Shown here: in pieces, positions 8,993 through 17,523 of the stretch | How the letters are laid out: each line of letters starts with the position of its first letter | How positions within the stretch are numbered: the stretch's first letter is position 1 | NCBI GenBank assembly: GCA_014804755.1 | Contig: JAAUZE010000018.1 | Coordinates: 37,287 to 101,286 of the forward strand | Direction of reading: 5' to 3' | Origin: Lachnospiraceae bacterium | Lineage (GTDB): Bacteria > Bacillota > Clostridia > Lachnospirales > Lachnospiraceae | DNA length: 64,000 nt | Program-made: the position numbers and the translations under genes | The notes under the pieces: model-generated | The model's database searches: none | Told to the model about the DNA's origin: nothing | Seen by the model: only the letters and a program-made list of their open reading frames with translations

Positions 8993-11900
8993 TTGAATAA
9001 ATTAAAGCGATACACAAAAACAGCCGTCTGCCTGTTGCTAAGCGCGGGACTGGCATTCTCGGATATGCCGTTTACCGCACTTGCGGCGGAGGGCATACCG
9101 GAGACAATAACAGAAAGCGAAGAAGCTGCTGTGACAGAAAGCGCAGAGGAAGAAGAAGTAGCTGAGAGCCTCCCAACAGAGGAAGATGTTTCAACAGAAG
9201 CGGAGACGATATCAGAAAACATGACAGAAAAACAGGTCATGACGGAAGAACAGGTCATGACGGAATCGGCGTCAGCGGAGGAGGAGATTTCAACAGAAAT
9301 ACGCATGGAAGAACAGACGGAAACGGAAATACCGTCAGCGGAGGGAACTGGGACGGAAATTCTGGCGGAAGAAGAAACTGAAACAGAAACAGAAGTGGAG
9401 GAAGATTCTGAAAATGACGTAAACCTTGCATTTTCCACTGCGGATATCGCACATGGCGAGTACAAGGAAAACGGCAATAATATTACGTGGGTGATTGATG
9501 CGGATGGAAAGCTGACAGTGGAAGGAACGGGGGACTTTGCGCCAGAGAGTGAGAAACTTATTAATAGGGCGCCCTGGTACGGAAAAGGAACAGATATTCT
9601 ATCTGCGGAGATTAAAGTAACAGGCATGAAAAATGCCAGCTGTATGTTTTCTGGTTGCAGCAACTTGACGAGCGTAGATGTGAGCGATTTCGATACAAGC
9701 AGCGTGACGGATATGAGCTATATGTTTTCTAGTTGCAGCAGCCTGACGAGCGTAGATGTGAGCGGTTTCGACACAAGCAGCGTGACGACTATGTACCGTA
9801 TGTTTTTTGGCTGCCGCAGTTTGGAAAGCGTAGATGTGAGCGGTTTCGACACAAGCAGCGTGACGAATATGAGTGATATGTTTTATGACTGCATCAGTTT
9901 GGAAAGCGTAGATGTGAGCGGTTTCGACACAAGCAGCGTGACGGATATGAGTCTGATGTTTTATGGCTGTAGCAATCTGACCAGCGTAGATTTGAGAGGC
10001 ATTGACACAGGCAACGTGACGACTATGCGCCGTATGTTTTGGAACTGTAGCAGCCTGACGAGCGTAGATGTGAGCGGCTTCGACACAAGCAACGTGACAT
10101 ATATGGAGGCTATGTTTTATTTTTGCAGCAGCCTGACCAGTGTAGACGTGAGCAGCTTCGATACAAGCAGCGTGACGGATATGGCTGGTATGTTTAATAG
10201 CTGCAGCAGCCTGACCAGCGTGGATGTGAGAGGTTTCGATACAAGCAGCGTGGCGGATATGGGTGGTATGTTTTCTAGCTGTAGCAGCCTGACGAGCCTA
10301 GATGTGAGCAGCTTCGACACAGGCAGCGTGACGGATATGGCTAGTATGTTTAATGGCTGTAGCAGCTTAACCAGCATAGACGTGAGCAGCTTCGATACAA
10401 GCATCGTAAAGCGTATGGATAGTATGTTTCGTGGCTGCACTAATTTGACCGGCGTGGATGTGAGCGGTTTCAACACAGGTAGCGTGACGTCTATGAATGA
10501 GATGTTTAGAGGCTGCAGCAGATTAACCAGCGTAGATATGAGCGGATTCGACACAAGCAGCGTGACGGATATGGTTAGTATGTTTAATGGCTGTAGCAAT
10601 TTGACTAGTCTAGACCTAAGCAGTTTTGATGCAGGCAGTATGATGAATATGTATAGTATGGAAGATATGTTTAAGGGCTGCAGCAAGCTAAATACCATTT
10701 ACACTCCGCGGAACGTGAAATTTGAATCTGTTTCTATTGGAGGCGCTACTTATTATGATATGAATGGTAAGAGTTATACTTCCCTTCCCAAGGATCAGCC
10801 GGAGTCCATACTGTTGTACCGTTCCGGCAAGCCGGAACTTACAGAGCATATCACTGCAAGGAAAGCAAAGACCGTTTATGCCTGTGGGGAAACACCGGGC
10901 GCTGATGGCATTAAGGAGGATATTACAGTCACATATTACAGCGCAGCTGGAATCGTAAAGGAACTTGCGCCGGAGGACTACACGACGAATGTATCACAAA
11001 TTGATATGGGAACGTTAGGGGAAAAGACACTGACCGTTGCTTACAGCCCTTCCGAAGGGGAACCGCTGACAGCGGATATCGTGCTGACCGTGGGATATCT
11101 GCTGGAGGAGGACAGCGTGACCATAACGCTTGCAGACGCGGACAATTATGTCTTTGACAACAAGGCAAAGAAACCAACGCCTGCGGTTACCTATAAGGTA
11201 TGGGAAACACCAGTTCTCCTTGAGAAGGATAAGGATTACACAGTACACTATAAAAACAACAAAAACGCGTATCAAAACAGCACGGACGCGGATAACGCCG
11301 CAGCAAGCGCGGACAATGCACCGGCAGTCATCATCAAAGGCTGTGGCGATTATTTCGGGACGGTGGAAAAGACCTTTGAAATCGCAAAAGCCGCTGCGCC
11401 CGCGGAACAGGAGCTTGTCCTGGAAATTGATGAAAAAACGCAAAGTGGCACGGTTACACAGAATCAAATTGCTGCCTTCTTTAGCGAATATGGCAGCATT
11501 ACAGACTATGAAGTGGGAACGCCGATAGAGGATGATGCAATAAGCGGAAATGTACTTGCCAGGGAACCGTCCAAAGGAAGAAGCAGTATTTCCCTTTACT
11601 ACAGCACGAATAATAAAACAGGCGACTTTGTGACGATCCCCGTGACGGTTTCCTTCCAGAATTACAAAGACGCGGTACTGAATATAAAAATTATTTACGT
11701 GGGAACAACTACGGAAACAAAGAAGGAAGCGGTCATTTCCGGCATAGAAATCAAGGACAGCACATACAACAAACTGCCTGTATCTTACACCGGAACTGCA
11801 AAGGTTTCTGCGGAGGATAACACGGATATAACCAATACCGTCAAATTAACCTACACATACAGCGGCACACAGGCGGACGGCAGCGCCTACGCAGCCACGG

Positions 11901-13729
11901 CAGCCGCGCCGACAAACGCAGGAAGTTATAAACTGACCGTCGCCATTGCTTCCGACAATGCAGACTATACCGGCAGTAAAGAATATTCCTTCACCATCGC
12001 GAAAGCGCCGCTCACCATTACGGCACGCGACATGGGACTGAAAATTGGTGCGGATCTTCCAAAGAAAGAGGATTACCGGTACGACACAGCAGGACTTTTA
12101 GAAGGCGACCAGTTGACCACGGAGCCAACATTTACCTGCAATATTGCCAGCACTAATACAGCCGGAACTTATGACATCACCGTTTCCGGCGCGGACGCAG
12201 GCATGAACTATGAAATTACATACAAAAACGGCACACTGACCGTCAGCGAAGCAGGTGAAAGCACGAACTATTACACAGTCACTTTCAGCTTGTCGGGACA
12301 CGGCAGCGATATCACAAACACAGGCGTGAAAGAGGGCAGTCTGCTTGAAAAGCCACAGAACCCACAGGCAGACGGTTACACCTTCACAGGCTGGTACATA
12401 GACCAAAGCTGTACTGTTTTATGGGATTTTGCCAAGGATACGGTGGCATCTGACACCATACTTTATGCTGGCTGGACAAAAAACGGCACAAGCGGCGGTG
12501 ATAATGGGGACGATTCACCGTATGACGACAGCGAGCGGATAAATTTATCATCTGTTAGTGGGACGATCTCAAACATAAAAGCAAAGGTTTATGATCAAAA
12601 CGCATATGAACCCGTTGTCAAAGTAACAGTCACAGAGGGTAAGAAGAAAATTACACTAACAGAAGGCGCAGATTACAGCGTAACCTATCAAAATAACACC
12701 AACGCGGGCGAGGGTAAAGTTATTATCACAGGAAACGGCATCTATAAAGGACAGATTGAGAAAACTTTCACAATCAGTCCGAAACCTGTAAAGAAGCTCA
12801 AAGTCCTTACTAGCGCCATTGTAGGAACAGCCCAAACAGCATCAAGTGCGGTTTACGTCTATGATGGAACAAAGCGCCTTACAGAAAATGTGGATTATGA
12901 ACTTTCTAATATACAGCCCGTAAAAAATAAGACAGACATCGTACAAGTAACTGTCAAGGGTAAGAGCAATTATGACGGCGAGGTAATAACAAAGATTACC
13001 GTATATGAGAGCGGCACAGACTTGTCAAAGCTCATCACGCCCGACAACGTAACACTTGCTCCCGAAAACAGCGCAAAAAGTGCGGCGAAAGCAGATCAGA
13101 GTGAATACGCTTACACAGGAAAAGCAGTAAAACCCGCCGTAAAGGTAATAATCGACGGCACGGAGCTTACAAACAAAGACTACAAAGTGCAGTACCAGAA
13201 CAACAAAGATGCGGGAACGGCATATGTCGTTGTGACAGGAAAGGGTGCATACAAAGGAAAGGCAGTCATACCGTTTACAATCAAGGCGGAAACCGTAGCA
13301 AACGCGAACGATTTTTCTATCAAGGCAATTAAGGACGCGACCTACAATGGCAAGTTACAGAAACCCGCGGTAAAAGTGACGATCCAAAAGAATGGCAAGA
13401 CGAAAAATCTTTCCAAGAAGGATTACATCGTCACATACGAAAACAATTTCCATGCCGGAACTGCCACAGTAACCGTAACAGGAAAAGGCAACTATGCGGG
13501 ATTAAGTGCAACTAAGACATTTAATATCAACCCACAGCAGATCAAGAAAGCTTCCCTCAAGGGAGTAAAGAATGCGCTCACGCTGACCTACAACAAGCGG
13601 ACGCTGAAAGAGGGAACAGACTATGAGCCTCCTGTATACGGACAGGAAAACAAAAACAAAGTGTCAGTAACGATTAAAGGAAAAGGCGACTTTACCGGAG
13701 AAATGACAAAGACCGTAAAGACGCAGTAA
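8993..13729 (+). CDS. BspA-like (DUF285) leucine-rich-repeat surface protein
   Basis: A 1,578-residue secreted protein starting at TTG 8993, chosen because AAGGAG sits 7 bp upstream and a signal peptide follows at once (basic start, hydrophobic run, cleavage near TALAAEG, about residue 33). Next is a Glu/Thr-rich stalk of about 110 residues, then thirteen tandem 26-residue DUF285-type repeats with the pattern C-S-x-L-T-S-V-D-V-S-x-F-D-T-S-x-V-T-x-M. Several Ig-like modules follow, then an InlB/Flg_new-type repeat (GYTFTGWYID ... ILYAGW) near residues 1,100-1,165, then at least three repeats of a DYxVxYxNN...GKGxYxG beta module. There is no LPXTG, SLH or choline-binding motif, so it is probably released or held non-covalently. 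Likely an adhesin or host-binding protein carried as ICE cargo. Confidence 0.85.
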   Translation: MNKLKRYTKTAVCLLLSAGLAFSDMPFTALAAEGIPETITESEEAAVTESAEEEEVAESLPTEEDVSTEAETISENMTEKQVMTEEQVMTESASAEEEISTEIRMEEQTETEIPSAEGTGTEILAEEETETETEVEEDSENDVNLAFSTADIAHGEYKENGNNITWVIDADGKLTVEGTGDFAPESEKLINRAPWYGKGTDILSAEIKVTGMKNASCMFSGCSNLTSVDVSDFDTSSVTDMSYMFSSCSSLTSVDVSGFDTSSVTTMYRMFFGCRSLESVDVSGFDTSSVTNMSDMFYDCISLESVDVSGFDTSSVTDMSLMFYGCSNLTSVDLRGIDTGNVTTMRRMFWNCSSLTSVDVSGFDTSNVTYMEAMFYFCSSLTSVDVSSFDTSSVTDMAGMFNSCSSLTSVDVRGFDTSSVADMGGMFSSCSSLTSLDVSSFDTGSVTDMASMFNGCSSLTSIDVSSFDTSIVKRMDSMFRGCTNLTGVDVSGFNTGSVTSMNEMFRGCSRLTSVDMSGFDTSSVTDMVSMFNGCSNLTSLDLSSFDAGSMMNMYSMEDMFKGCSKLNTIYTPRNVKFESVSIGGATYYDMNGKSYTSLPKDQPESILLYRSGKPELTEHITARKAKTVYACGETPGADGIKEDITVTYYSAAGIVKELAPEDYTTNVSQIDMGTLGEKTLTVAYSPSEGEPLTADIVLTVGYLLEEDSVTITLADADNYVFDNKAKKPTPAVTYKVWETPVLLEKDKDYTVHYKNNKNAYQNSTDADNAAASADNAPAVIIKGCGDYFGTVEKTFEIAKAAAPAEQELVLEIDEKTQSGTVTQNQIAAFFSEYGSITDYEVGTPIEDDAISGNVLAREPSKGRSSISLYYSTNNKTGDFVTIPVTVSFQNYKDAVLNIKIIYVGTTTETKKEAVISGIEIKDSTYNKLPVSYTGTAKVSAEDNTDITNTVKLTYTYSGTQADGSAYAATAAAPTNAGSYKLTVAIASDNADYTGSKEYSFTIAKAPLTITARDMGLKIGADLPKKEDYRYDTAGLLEGDQLTTEPTFTCNIASTNTAGTYDITVSGADAGMNYEITYKNGTLTVSEAGESTNYYTVTFSLSGHGSDITNTGVKEGSLLEKPQNPQADGYTFTGWYIDQSCTVLWDFAKDTVASDTILYAGWTKNGTSGGDNGDDSPYDDSERINLSSVSGTISNIKAKVYDQNAYEPVVKVTVTEGKKKITLTEGADYSVTYQNNTNAGEGKVIITGNGIYKGQIEKTFTISPKPVKKLKVLTSAIVGTAQTASSAVYVYDGTKRLTENVDYELSNIQPVKNKTDIVQVTVKGKSNYDGEVITKITVYESGTDLSKLITPDNVTLAPENSAKSAAKADQSEYAYTGKAVKPAVKVIIDGTELTNKDYKVQYQNNKDAGTAYVVVTGKGAYKGKAVIPFTIKAETVANANDFSIKAIKDATYNGKLQKPAVKVTIQKNGKTKNLSKKDYIVTYENNFHAGTATVTVTGKGNYAGLSATKTFNINPQQIKKASLKGVKNALTLTYNKRTLKEGTDYEPPVYGQENKNKVSVTIKGKGDFTGEMTKTVKTQ
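9656..10684 (+). repeat. About 13 tandem 78-bp repeats encoding DUF285 units
   Basis: TGCAGCA...CTGACGAGCGTAGA recurs every 78 bp (for example 9656 and 9734), with high DNA identity between several neighbouring copies and drift toward the end. The last copy carries a small in-frame insertion. The similarity at DNA level suggests recent expansion and makes copy-number change between strains likely. Confidence 0.9.
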
Positions 13730-13824
13730 AAATGCGAAAAGGATAATGGCATCTATTGAAAGATAAAAAAATACACAGCATAAGACATGACATAAAAAAT
13801 CATACAGGAATCGGCACATACAAA

Positions 13825-13874
13825 AGGGTGTACCGCAACGAGGATAAAAGCCTTGTTGCGGTACACTCTTTTTT
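13825..13874. terminator. Terminator between convergent surface-protein and relaxase genes
   Basis: GTGTACCGCAAC...AGG pairs with CCTTGTTGCGGTACAC around the loop ATAAAAG, followed on the plus strand by CTTTTTTT. On the minus strand the run is shorter (CTTTTG), so termination is likely stronger for the surface-protein operon but possible in both directions. Confidence 0.9.
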
Positions 13875-13884
13875 AATGTCGAAT

Positions 13885-15309
13885 TTAGAGGGATTTGGGA
13901 TTTTTTTCAATGTTCCTGTCAGCAGACGGCTGTTCGGGGATACGGGACAGATATTGGTTGATATTATTCAGTTTCCGGTTAAGGCTGGCAGTTTCTTTCG
14001 CGGCAGACTGATAGGTTTTCTGTAAAGCCTGTTTTTGGGAATAAAGTGCATTGTAATCGCTGCGGAGTTTTTCGATATCAAGTTTTTTGGTGTCAATACC
14101 GATGCGTTTTAACATATTTTCTGCACCGTCATGAAGGATCAGTTCTGTTTCATGGCGGCGCAAATAAGCATCTTTGTCCTTTGATTTTTCGTAGCGCACA
14201 TGATAGATATGGTTGGCTTTGTACTGCTCTGCGTACTTCAAAACCTGCCCTAAATCTTTTAGCTGACGCTCGGTTTCAACAAGGTTTTCACGGGCTGTTT
14301 TTGCCAGTGTGGACTTGGCGGCAATCTGCTTTTCAAGTTCAGCAATAGAGCCTGCCTGACTGTAACTTGCGGCGGCAATTTTAAGGTTTTGAATATCCGC
14401 CCAATATTTTAAACCGGGGCTTTGTGCAAACTTATCCTCGGTGGTGTCAATGAGATTTTTCCTTGAATAATCTTTGACAATGGGTTTCTTTCCGGTCGGG
14501 AACGGTACACGCTTTTTCTCCTTTACGAGTGCCTTTTCCTCAATGCGTTCCCTGATCCGCTCTTTGGTATACTCCGCACCTAAAGATTTTGCACTGCCAC
14601 GGACAAAACGCTCCCTGTCCAGAGGACGGAATGAGATAAACTTATGCGCTTTTTCCCTGAAGTCCTCGCCTTTGATTTCGTAACCTTTTGCCCGGATCAG
14701 TTCAATGCAGTCCTCGTAAGTTGCAGCGGTTTTTATGGCTTCGTCGATGTCTGATTTTAACTGTTCTTTCCATGCGGAACCGCTTTTGCCAGCCTGCCAT
14801 TCCTTGTAAGTTTTGCCCCTGGCTGCGCTCCTTGCAGACCGTGCTTTTGCTTCTGGAGTGATGACAGATAATTCATGCTCCTTGCAGAGTTCATCGCTCA
14901 GATTACGGATGTTGTAATAGGTCTTTTTGCAGTCGTGATATTTCTCATGGTTTACGTTATCAGCAGCGCAAAAAATGATGTGGTTGTGGACGTGTCCTTT
15001 GTCAATATGTGTGGTGACAATATACGAATATTTTCCCTCCAAAAGTCTGTCAGCAAGTTCCACTCCTATCTGATGCGCTTCCTTATAAGATACTTCATTA
15101 GGAAAAAAAGACTGTATCAAATGATAGGCTTTGTTTGGATCAGATTGGTTCGTTTTGGACAGCGCAAATTTGAAATCATAGGCAGCGGTTTCAGGGCTGC
15201 AACCATAAGAGGAAATCAGTATTCCCTCATCGGTTTTGGCGGGATTGCAGATGTAGTCTACTGCTTTATTGACGGCTGCCTGGATAGCATGGATTTTTGT
15301 GTATGCCAT
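13885..15309 (-). CDS. Relaxase (MobA/VirD2-type mobilisation nuclease)
   Basis: A 474-residue relaxase that would nick oriT and stay bound to the 5' end for transfer. The N-terminal domain shows the family signatures: Tyr19 in VDYICNP as candidate nucleophile, the HLIQSF strand near residue 63, and the metal-binding histidine motif HIDKGHVHNH at 101-110. The C-terminal half is helical and basic, ending in a coiled coil (about 320-450), as usual for MOB-P proteins of Firmicutes ICEs. The start at 15309 overlaps the 3' end of the mobC-like gene by 52 bp, so the pair is translationally linked. Both genes point away from the oriT-like block. Confidence 0.9.
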   Translation of the reverse strand: MAYTKIHAIQAAVNKAVDYICNPAKTDEGILISSYGCSPETAAYDFKFALSKTNQSDPNKAYHLIQSFFPNEVSYKEAHQIGVELADRLLEGKYSYIVTTHIDKGHVHNHIIFCAADNVNHEKYHDCKKTYYNIRNLSDELCKEHELSVITPEAKARSARSAARGKTYKEWQAGKSGSAWKEQLKSDIDEAIKTAATYEDCIELIRAKGYEIKGEDFREKAHKFISFRPLDRERFVRGSAKSLGAEYTKERIRERIEEKALVKEKKRVPFPTGKKPIVKDYSRKNLIDTTEDKFAQSPGLKYWADIQNLKIAAASYSQAGSIAELEKQIAAKSTLAKTARENLVETERQLKDLGQVLKYAEQYKANHIYHVRYEKSKDKDAYLRRHETELILHDGAENMLKRIGIDTKKLDIEKLRSDYNALYSQKQALQKTYQSAAKETASLNRKLNNINQYLSRIPEQPSADRNIEKNPKSL

Positions 15310-15599
15310 ACCTTTTGCATCAGCTCCTTTACTTCGTTTACATCGGCTTTGTATATGTTGCCTGTGGCGTTCATGCGCTTTGCAATCTGGTTTAAGTTGT
15401 TCCCGATTTTGGCAAGCGCAGCGTTATATTCCTGAAGCTCTGAATAGTCAATGTCATAGACATAACCGTACAAAATCAGATGCCGCAGGAAAGAGGATTT
15501 GCTTTTCATTCCGGACATTTTTTGTTTCTGTGTAAGGATATAATCCTCGTCCTCACTTAGATAAAACTGAACGGGAATTTTGCGTTCTCTTTTTGGCAT
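15258..15599 (-). CDS. MobC-like relaxosome accessory protein
   Basis: A 113-residue protein with an N-terminal ribbon-helix-helix-like part (KIPVQFYLSEDEDYIL) and the family's C-terminal motif around LAKIGNNLNQIAKRMN, which is typical of MobC relaxosome proteins. The start MPKRERK at 15599 has AAAGGAGC 7-8 bp upstream, while the longer frame back to 15677 has no ribosome site. It probably binds oriT just upstream and opens the nick region for the relaxase encoded next. Confidence 0.85.
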   Translation of the reverse strand: MPKRERKIPVQFYLSEDEDYILTQKQKMSGMKSKSSFLRHLILYGYVYDIDYSELQEYNAALAKIGNNLNQIAKRMNATGNIYKADVNEVKELMQKVWHTQKSMLSRQPSIKQ

Positions 15600-15659
15600 T
15601 TTGAAGCTCCTTTCCTTGTCTTGATGCTTAAAAAAATGCTTTTGATTATGCCGTATCCG

Positions 15660-15965
15660 GCGGTTGTTTTTTTGCAAAAGCGGTCAGCTATGCGCCAGCA
15701 AAGCAAAGCGGCTTTTGCGATTTTAGGGGGTCAGGGGGATATGCCCTCTGCAAGCCAATTTCTGCAAGTTTCCACTTGGAAGAAACTTGCGGAAATGGTG
15801 CCTATGTCATGACATAGGCAGTGCTTGCTATTCTTGTGCAAACTGCCCGCAGGGAGTTTGCGTGTTGTACGAGCTTAGGCGAGTGTCTTACAACACAAAT
15901 GTGCGTATCCGCACAAAAAAACTGCTAAAGCTGTCCCGATAATAACCGGAACTACGATAGCAGTT
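15660..15965. other. Candidate origin of transfer (oriT) with nested inverted repeats
   Basis: The noncoding stretch upstream of the mobC-like gene holds a series of inverted repeats: a perfect 22-bp palindrome at 15799-15820 (left half TGCCTATGTCA), GCAAACT/AGTTTGC at 15838-15844 and 15855-15861, GTGTTGTA/TACAACAC at 15862-15869 and 15889-15896, TGTGCG/CGCACA at 15900-15905 and 15910-15915, and AACTGCTA/TAGCAGTT at 15920-15927 and 15958-15965. A GGGGGTCAGGGGGAT stretch near 15726 resembles sequence often seen beside mobC in such elements. The position next to mobC and relaxase and the density of hairpins support oriT; the nick site itself is not identified. Confidence 0.65.
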
Positions 15966-16188
15966 GATGTTTTCATTATAGATTTATCCAAAGACAATTT
16001 TATCAATAGAAAGAAAGTGAGTCAAGGACAGATTTTGGTTTTTATTTTTATTGTTTTGTAAATCGAATTGTTTGGAATGAATTCCTCAAAAAAAATGCAC
16101 CCGATTTTGAGAAACATGGGAACAGAGCCAATGTTACTTTTTTTACAATAGATACTTAGAAAGTAGAGTACGCGAAAGGAGGTGAAAT
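15966..16188. other. AT-rich intergenic stretch before the HTH gene
   Basis: No gene is visible. It is AT-rich, with runs of T and A that could serve a promoter for the downstream regulator, and ends in the very strong ribosome site AAAGGAGGTG just before ATG 16189. No clear pair of promoter boxes was identified. Confidence 0.4.
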
Positions 16189-16524
16189 ATGTTAGATAAT
16201 GCATTCCAGCGGCGCAAAGAAATTGAGCGTATGCTTCTTGCAGGAAGAAAGCTGACCATTCCGGAAATGATGAAAAAATTCGGCGTTGGCAGAGATGCTA
16301 TACGAAGGGATTTTGATATTATCAGCGGGGAACTTCCTCTGGTTGTTAAGCAGGGATACGGAGGCGGATATTTTTTGATGGATGGTCCCGGAAAACATCA
16401 AAATATTTTATCTCAGGAGCAGTTGGAATGTTTGGAGGAAATCACTTTGATCTGTTCGGAAAGACAGAAAGAAATTATACAGTCAATGATTCGTGAACTC
16501 GGACCGTATGCTGTGAATGACTGA
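16189..16524 (+). CDS. HTH (DeoR/WYL N-terminal type) regulator, 111 aa
   Basis: A short DNA-binding protein: an HTH at about residues 8-38 (RRKEIERMLLAGRKLTIPEM, then GVGRDAIRRDFDII) followed by a LVVKQGYGGGYFL wing. This matches the N-terminal domain of DeoR/WYL-type regulators, but the ligand domain is absent, so it is a DNA-binding-only form. The full-strength AAAGGAGGTG site predicts high translation. Its place between oriT and the integration genes suggests control of transfer or excision. It could be the remnant of a longer regulator, although similar stand-alone forms occur in related elements. Confidence 0.75.
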   Translation: MLDNAFQRRKEIERMLLAGRKLTIPEMMKKFGVGRDAIRRDFDIISGELPLVVKQGYGGGYFLMDGPGKHQNILSQEQLECLEEITLICSERQKEIIQSMIRELGPYAVND

Positions 16525-16535
16525 AAATAAACAGA

Positions 16536-16616
16536 ACTTGTCATTCTTGTAAAGCATATAAGAGTTGCTGATACGATAGCCAGTACATATTTTATATGCT
16601 TTTTGGACTGACAAGT
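16536..16616. repeat. Long imperfect inverted repeat (8 bp plus 11 bp arms)
   Basis: ACTTGTCA (16536-16543) and AAAGCATATAA (16551-16561) are both perfectly matched in inverted order by TTATATGCTTT (16592-16602) and TGACAAGT (16609-16616). The two stems are separated by a 6-7 base internal loop, and the apical loop is about 30 bases. No T-run follows, so it is unlikely to be a simple terminator. It could be a folded single-strand DNA signal or a binding site. Confidence 0.7.
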
Positions 16617-16663
16617 CCAAGCAGATTTATCCAAATGGTGGCAAAATTGCCATCAAGCGTACA

Positions 16664-16936
16664 TTGAAAATTGAATATGTAAATACATACAGGACGTGTG
16701 GGATATGTGGAGCCGCTATGCGGACACGCCAAGAGATGCCTGCTTTCATTTTTTATATGAAAGTGAATGTGAGGGAATATCGAAATCTGATATTGAAACT
16801 AAGGCAGGGAGCGATGAATGTCTGGCAAAATGTGCAACAGTTGCACGGGGCAATGATGCATATCTTTGATAATGATACTTCCGGAGAGATCCGGTCAATT
16901 TGGAATGACGGTGAAACACCGATGTGGGCAGAGTAA
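16664..16936 (+). pseudogene. Possible decayed open frame
   Basis: Two overlapping frames look partly protein-like. One ends HIFDNDTSGEIRSIWNDGETPMWAE and stops at 16936. The other, about 16,700-16,875, reads SRYADTPRDACFHFLYESEC and stops at TGA. Neither has a credible ribosome site. A single frameshift would join them, so this may be a broken small gene, or no gene at all. No family recognised. Confidence 0.25.
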
Positions 16937-17052
16937 TGACCTGCCACCTGTATGGATTTTTTGAAAAGCTTGTCTGTCAATAAGGATGCATCTGAAAGCA
17001 GATGTTTCTTTATTGGCAGATAATGCCAAAAGATAGCGAAAGGAGCAGAGCT

Positions 17053-17250
17053 ATGAGTGAAACGGTGACAATTGTGAAAGAATGGAAAAAGTTTCGCCGC
17101 TATGATGATGGGGCTGACTATTATGGAATGTGCAAGTCTACTTTTATGAGGTTGGCAAAAGAGGCAAAAGCTATTTACAAACCGGGAAAAACAGTGTTGG
17201 TAAATTGTGAAATCTTTGAAAGATATTTAGAAAGCTTCAAAGTTGAGTAG
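17053..17250 (+). CDS. Excisionase-like / DUF6462-type small DNA-binding protein
   Basis: A 65-residue protein starting at ATG 17053 behind GAAAGGAGC. It contains YYGMCKSTFMRLAKEAKAIY, a MerR/excisionase-like winged helix, followed by KPGKTVLVNCEIFERYLESF, the usual end of such proteins, where the residue element is read as a 'helix-type' DNA-binding module. Proteins like this sit just before int in Tn916-like elements and bias the integrase toward excision. The promoter of the next gene begins 14 bp after its stop, so the integration genes can be controlled separately. Confidence 0.7.
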   Translation: MSETVTIVKEWKKFRRYDDGADYYGMCKSTFMRLAKEAKAIYKPGKTVLVNCEIFERYLESFKVE

Positions 17251-17263
17251 ATGAAGCTTTTAC

Positions 17264-17292
17264 TTGACATTTTTGTATGACAAAAATATAAT
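17264..17292 (+). promoter_or_regulatory. Consensus promoter with a perfect palindrome filling its spacer
   Basis: TTGACA (17264-17269) and TATAAT (17287-17292) are both perfect, at the ideal 17-bp spacing. The 17 spacer bases are TTTTTGT-ATG-ACAAAAA, a perfect 7-3-7 palindrome. A protein bound there would exclude RNA polymerase. The first gene downstream (17315) is a ribbon-helix-helix protein, a class that usually binds short palindromes in its own promoter. Confidence 0.9.
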
Positions 17293-17314
17293 AGTCACAT
17301 AGGAGGGATACGCA

Positions 17315-17488
17315 ATGGCAAAAGTAGGTAGACCAAAGGCTGATATTACCAAAGAAAAAGTTATTAGTGTGAGACTGAAGCCAGAGGACTATGATAGACT
17401 AAAAGAATATGCGGATTCTTCTGAAATGACTGTTACTGAAGTGGTGCGGAAAGGTATTTTCATTATCTTGGATAAAGAAAAACACTGA
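17315..17488 (+). CDS. Ribbon-helix-helix (CopG/Arc-type) regulator, 57 aa
   Basis: A short gene from ATG 17315, with AGGAGG at 17301-17306. The sequence has a basic arm (AKVGRPK), a beta strand EKVISVRLKPED, then two helices (YDRLKEYADSS and TVTEVVRKGIFIILDK): the canonical RHH layout, which works as a dimer pairing strands in the DNA major groove. The stop codon overlaps an upstream ATG of the integrase frame (TGATG), so it is coupled to int. It is the first gene behind the palindromic promoter and is the best candidate for an autorepressor that also limits integrase. Confidence 0.8.
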   Translation: MAKVGRPKADITKEKVISVRLKPEDYDRLKEYADSSEMTVTEVVRKGIFIILDKEKH

Positions 17489-17523
17489 TGGATCTCTCCT
17501 TTACAAAGAAAGGAGAAATACAT

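Noticed and set aside
9656..10684. CRISPR array
   Set aside because: The repeats are contiguous 78-bp coding units with no spacers, in one open frame with DUF285 motifs.
13876..13887. Third copy of the CIS border sequence
   Set aside because: Only 12 bases (ATGTCGAATTTA) are shared with 58155-58166. It lies at the relaxase 3' end and is explicable by chance.
14875..15435. Plus-strand frame opposite relaxase and mobC
   Set aside because: The minus-strand frames have relaxase and MobC motifs and ribosome sites; the plus frame has neither.
15621..15812. Plus-strand small frame over the oriT region
   Set aside because: No ribosome site and no family resemblance; the stretch is better explained as oriT with hairpins.
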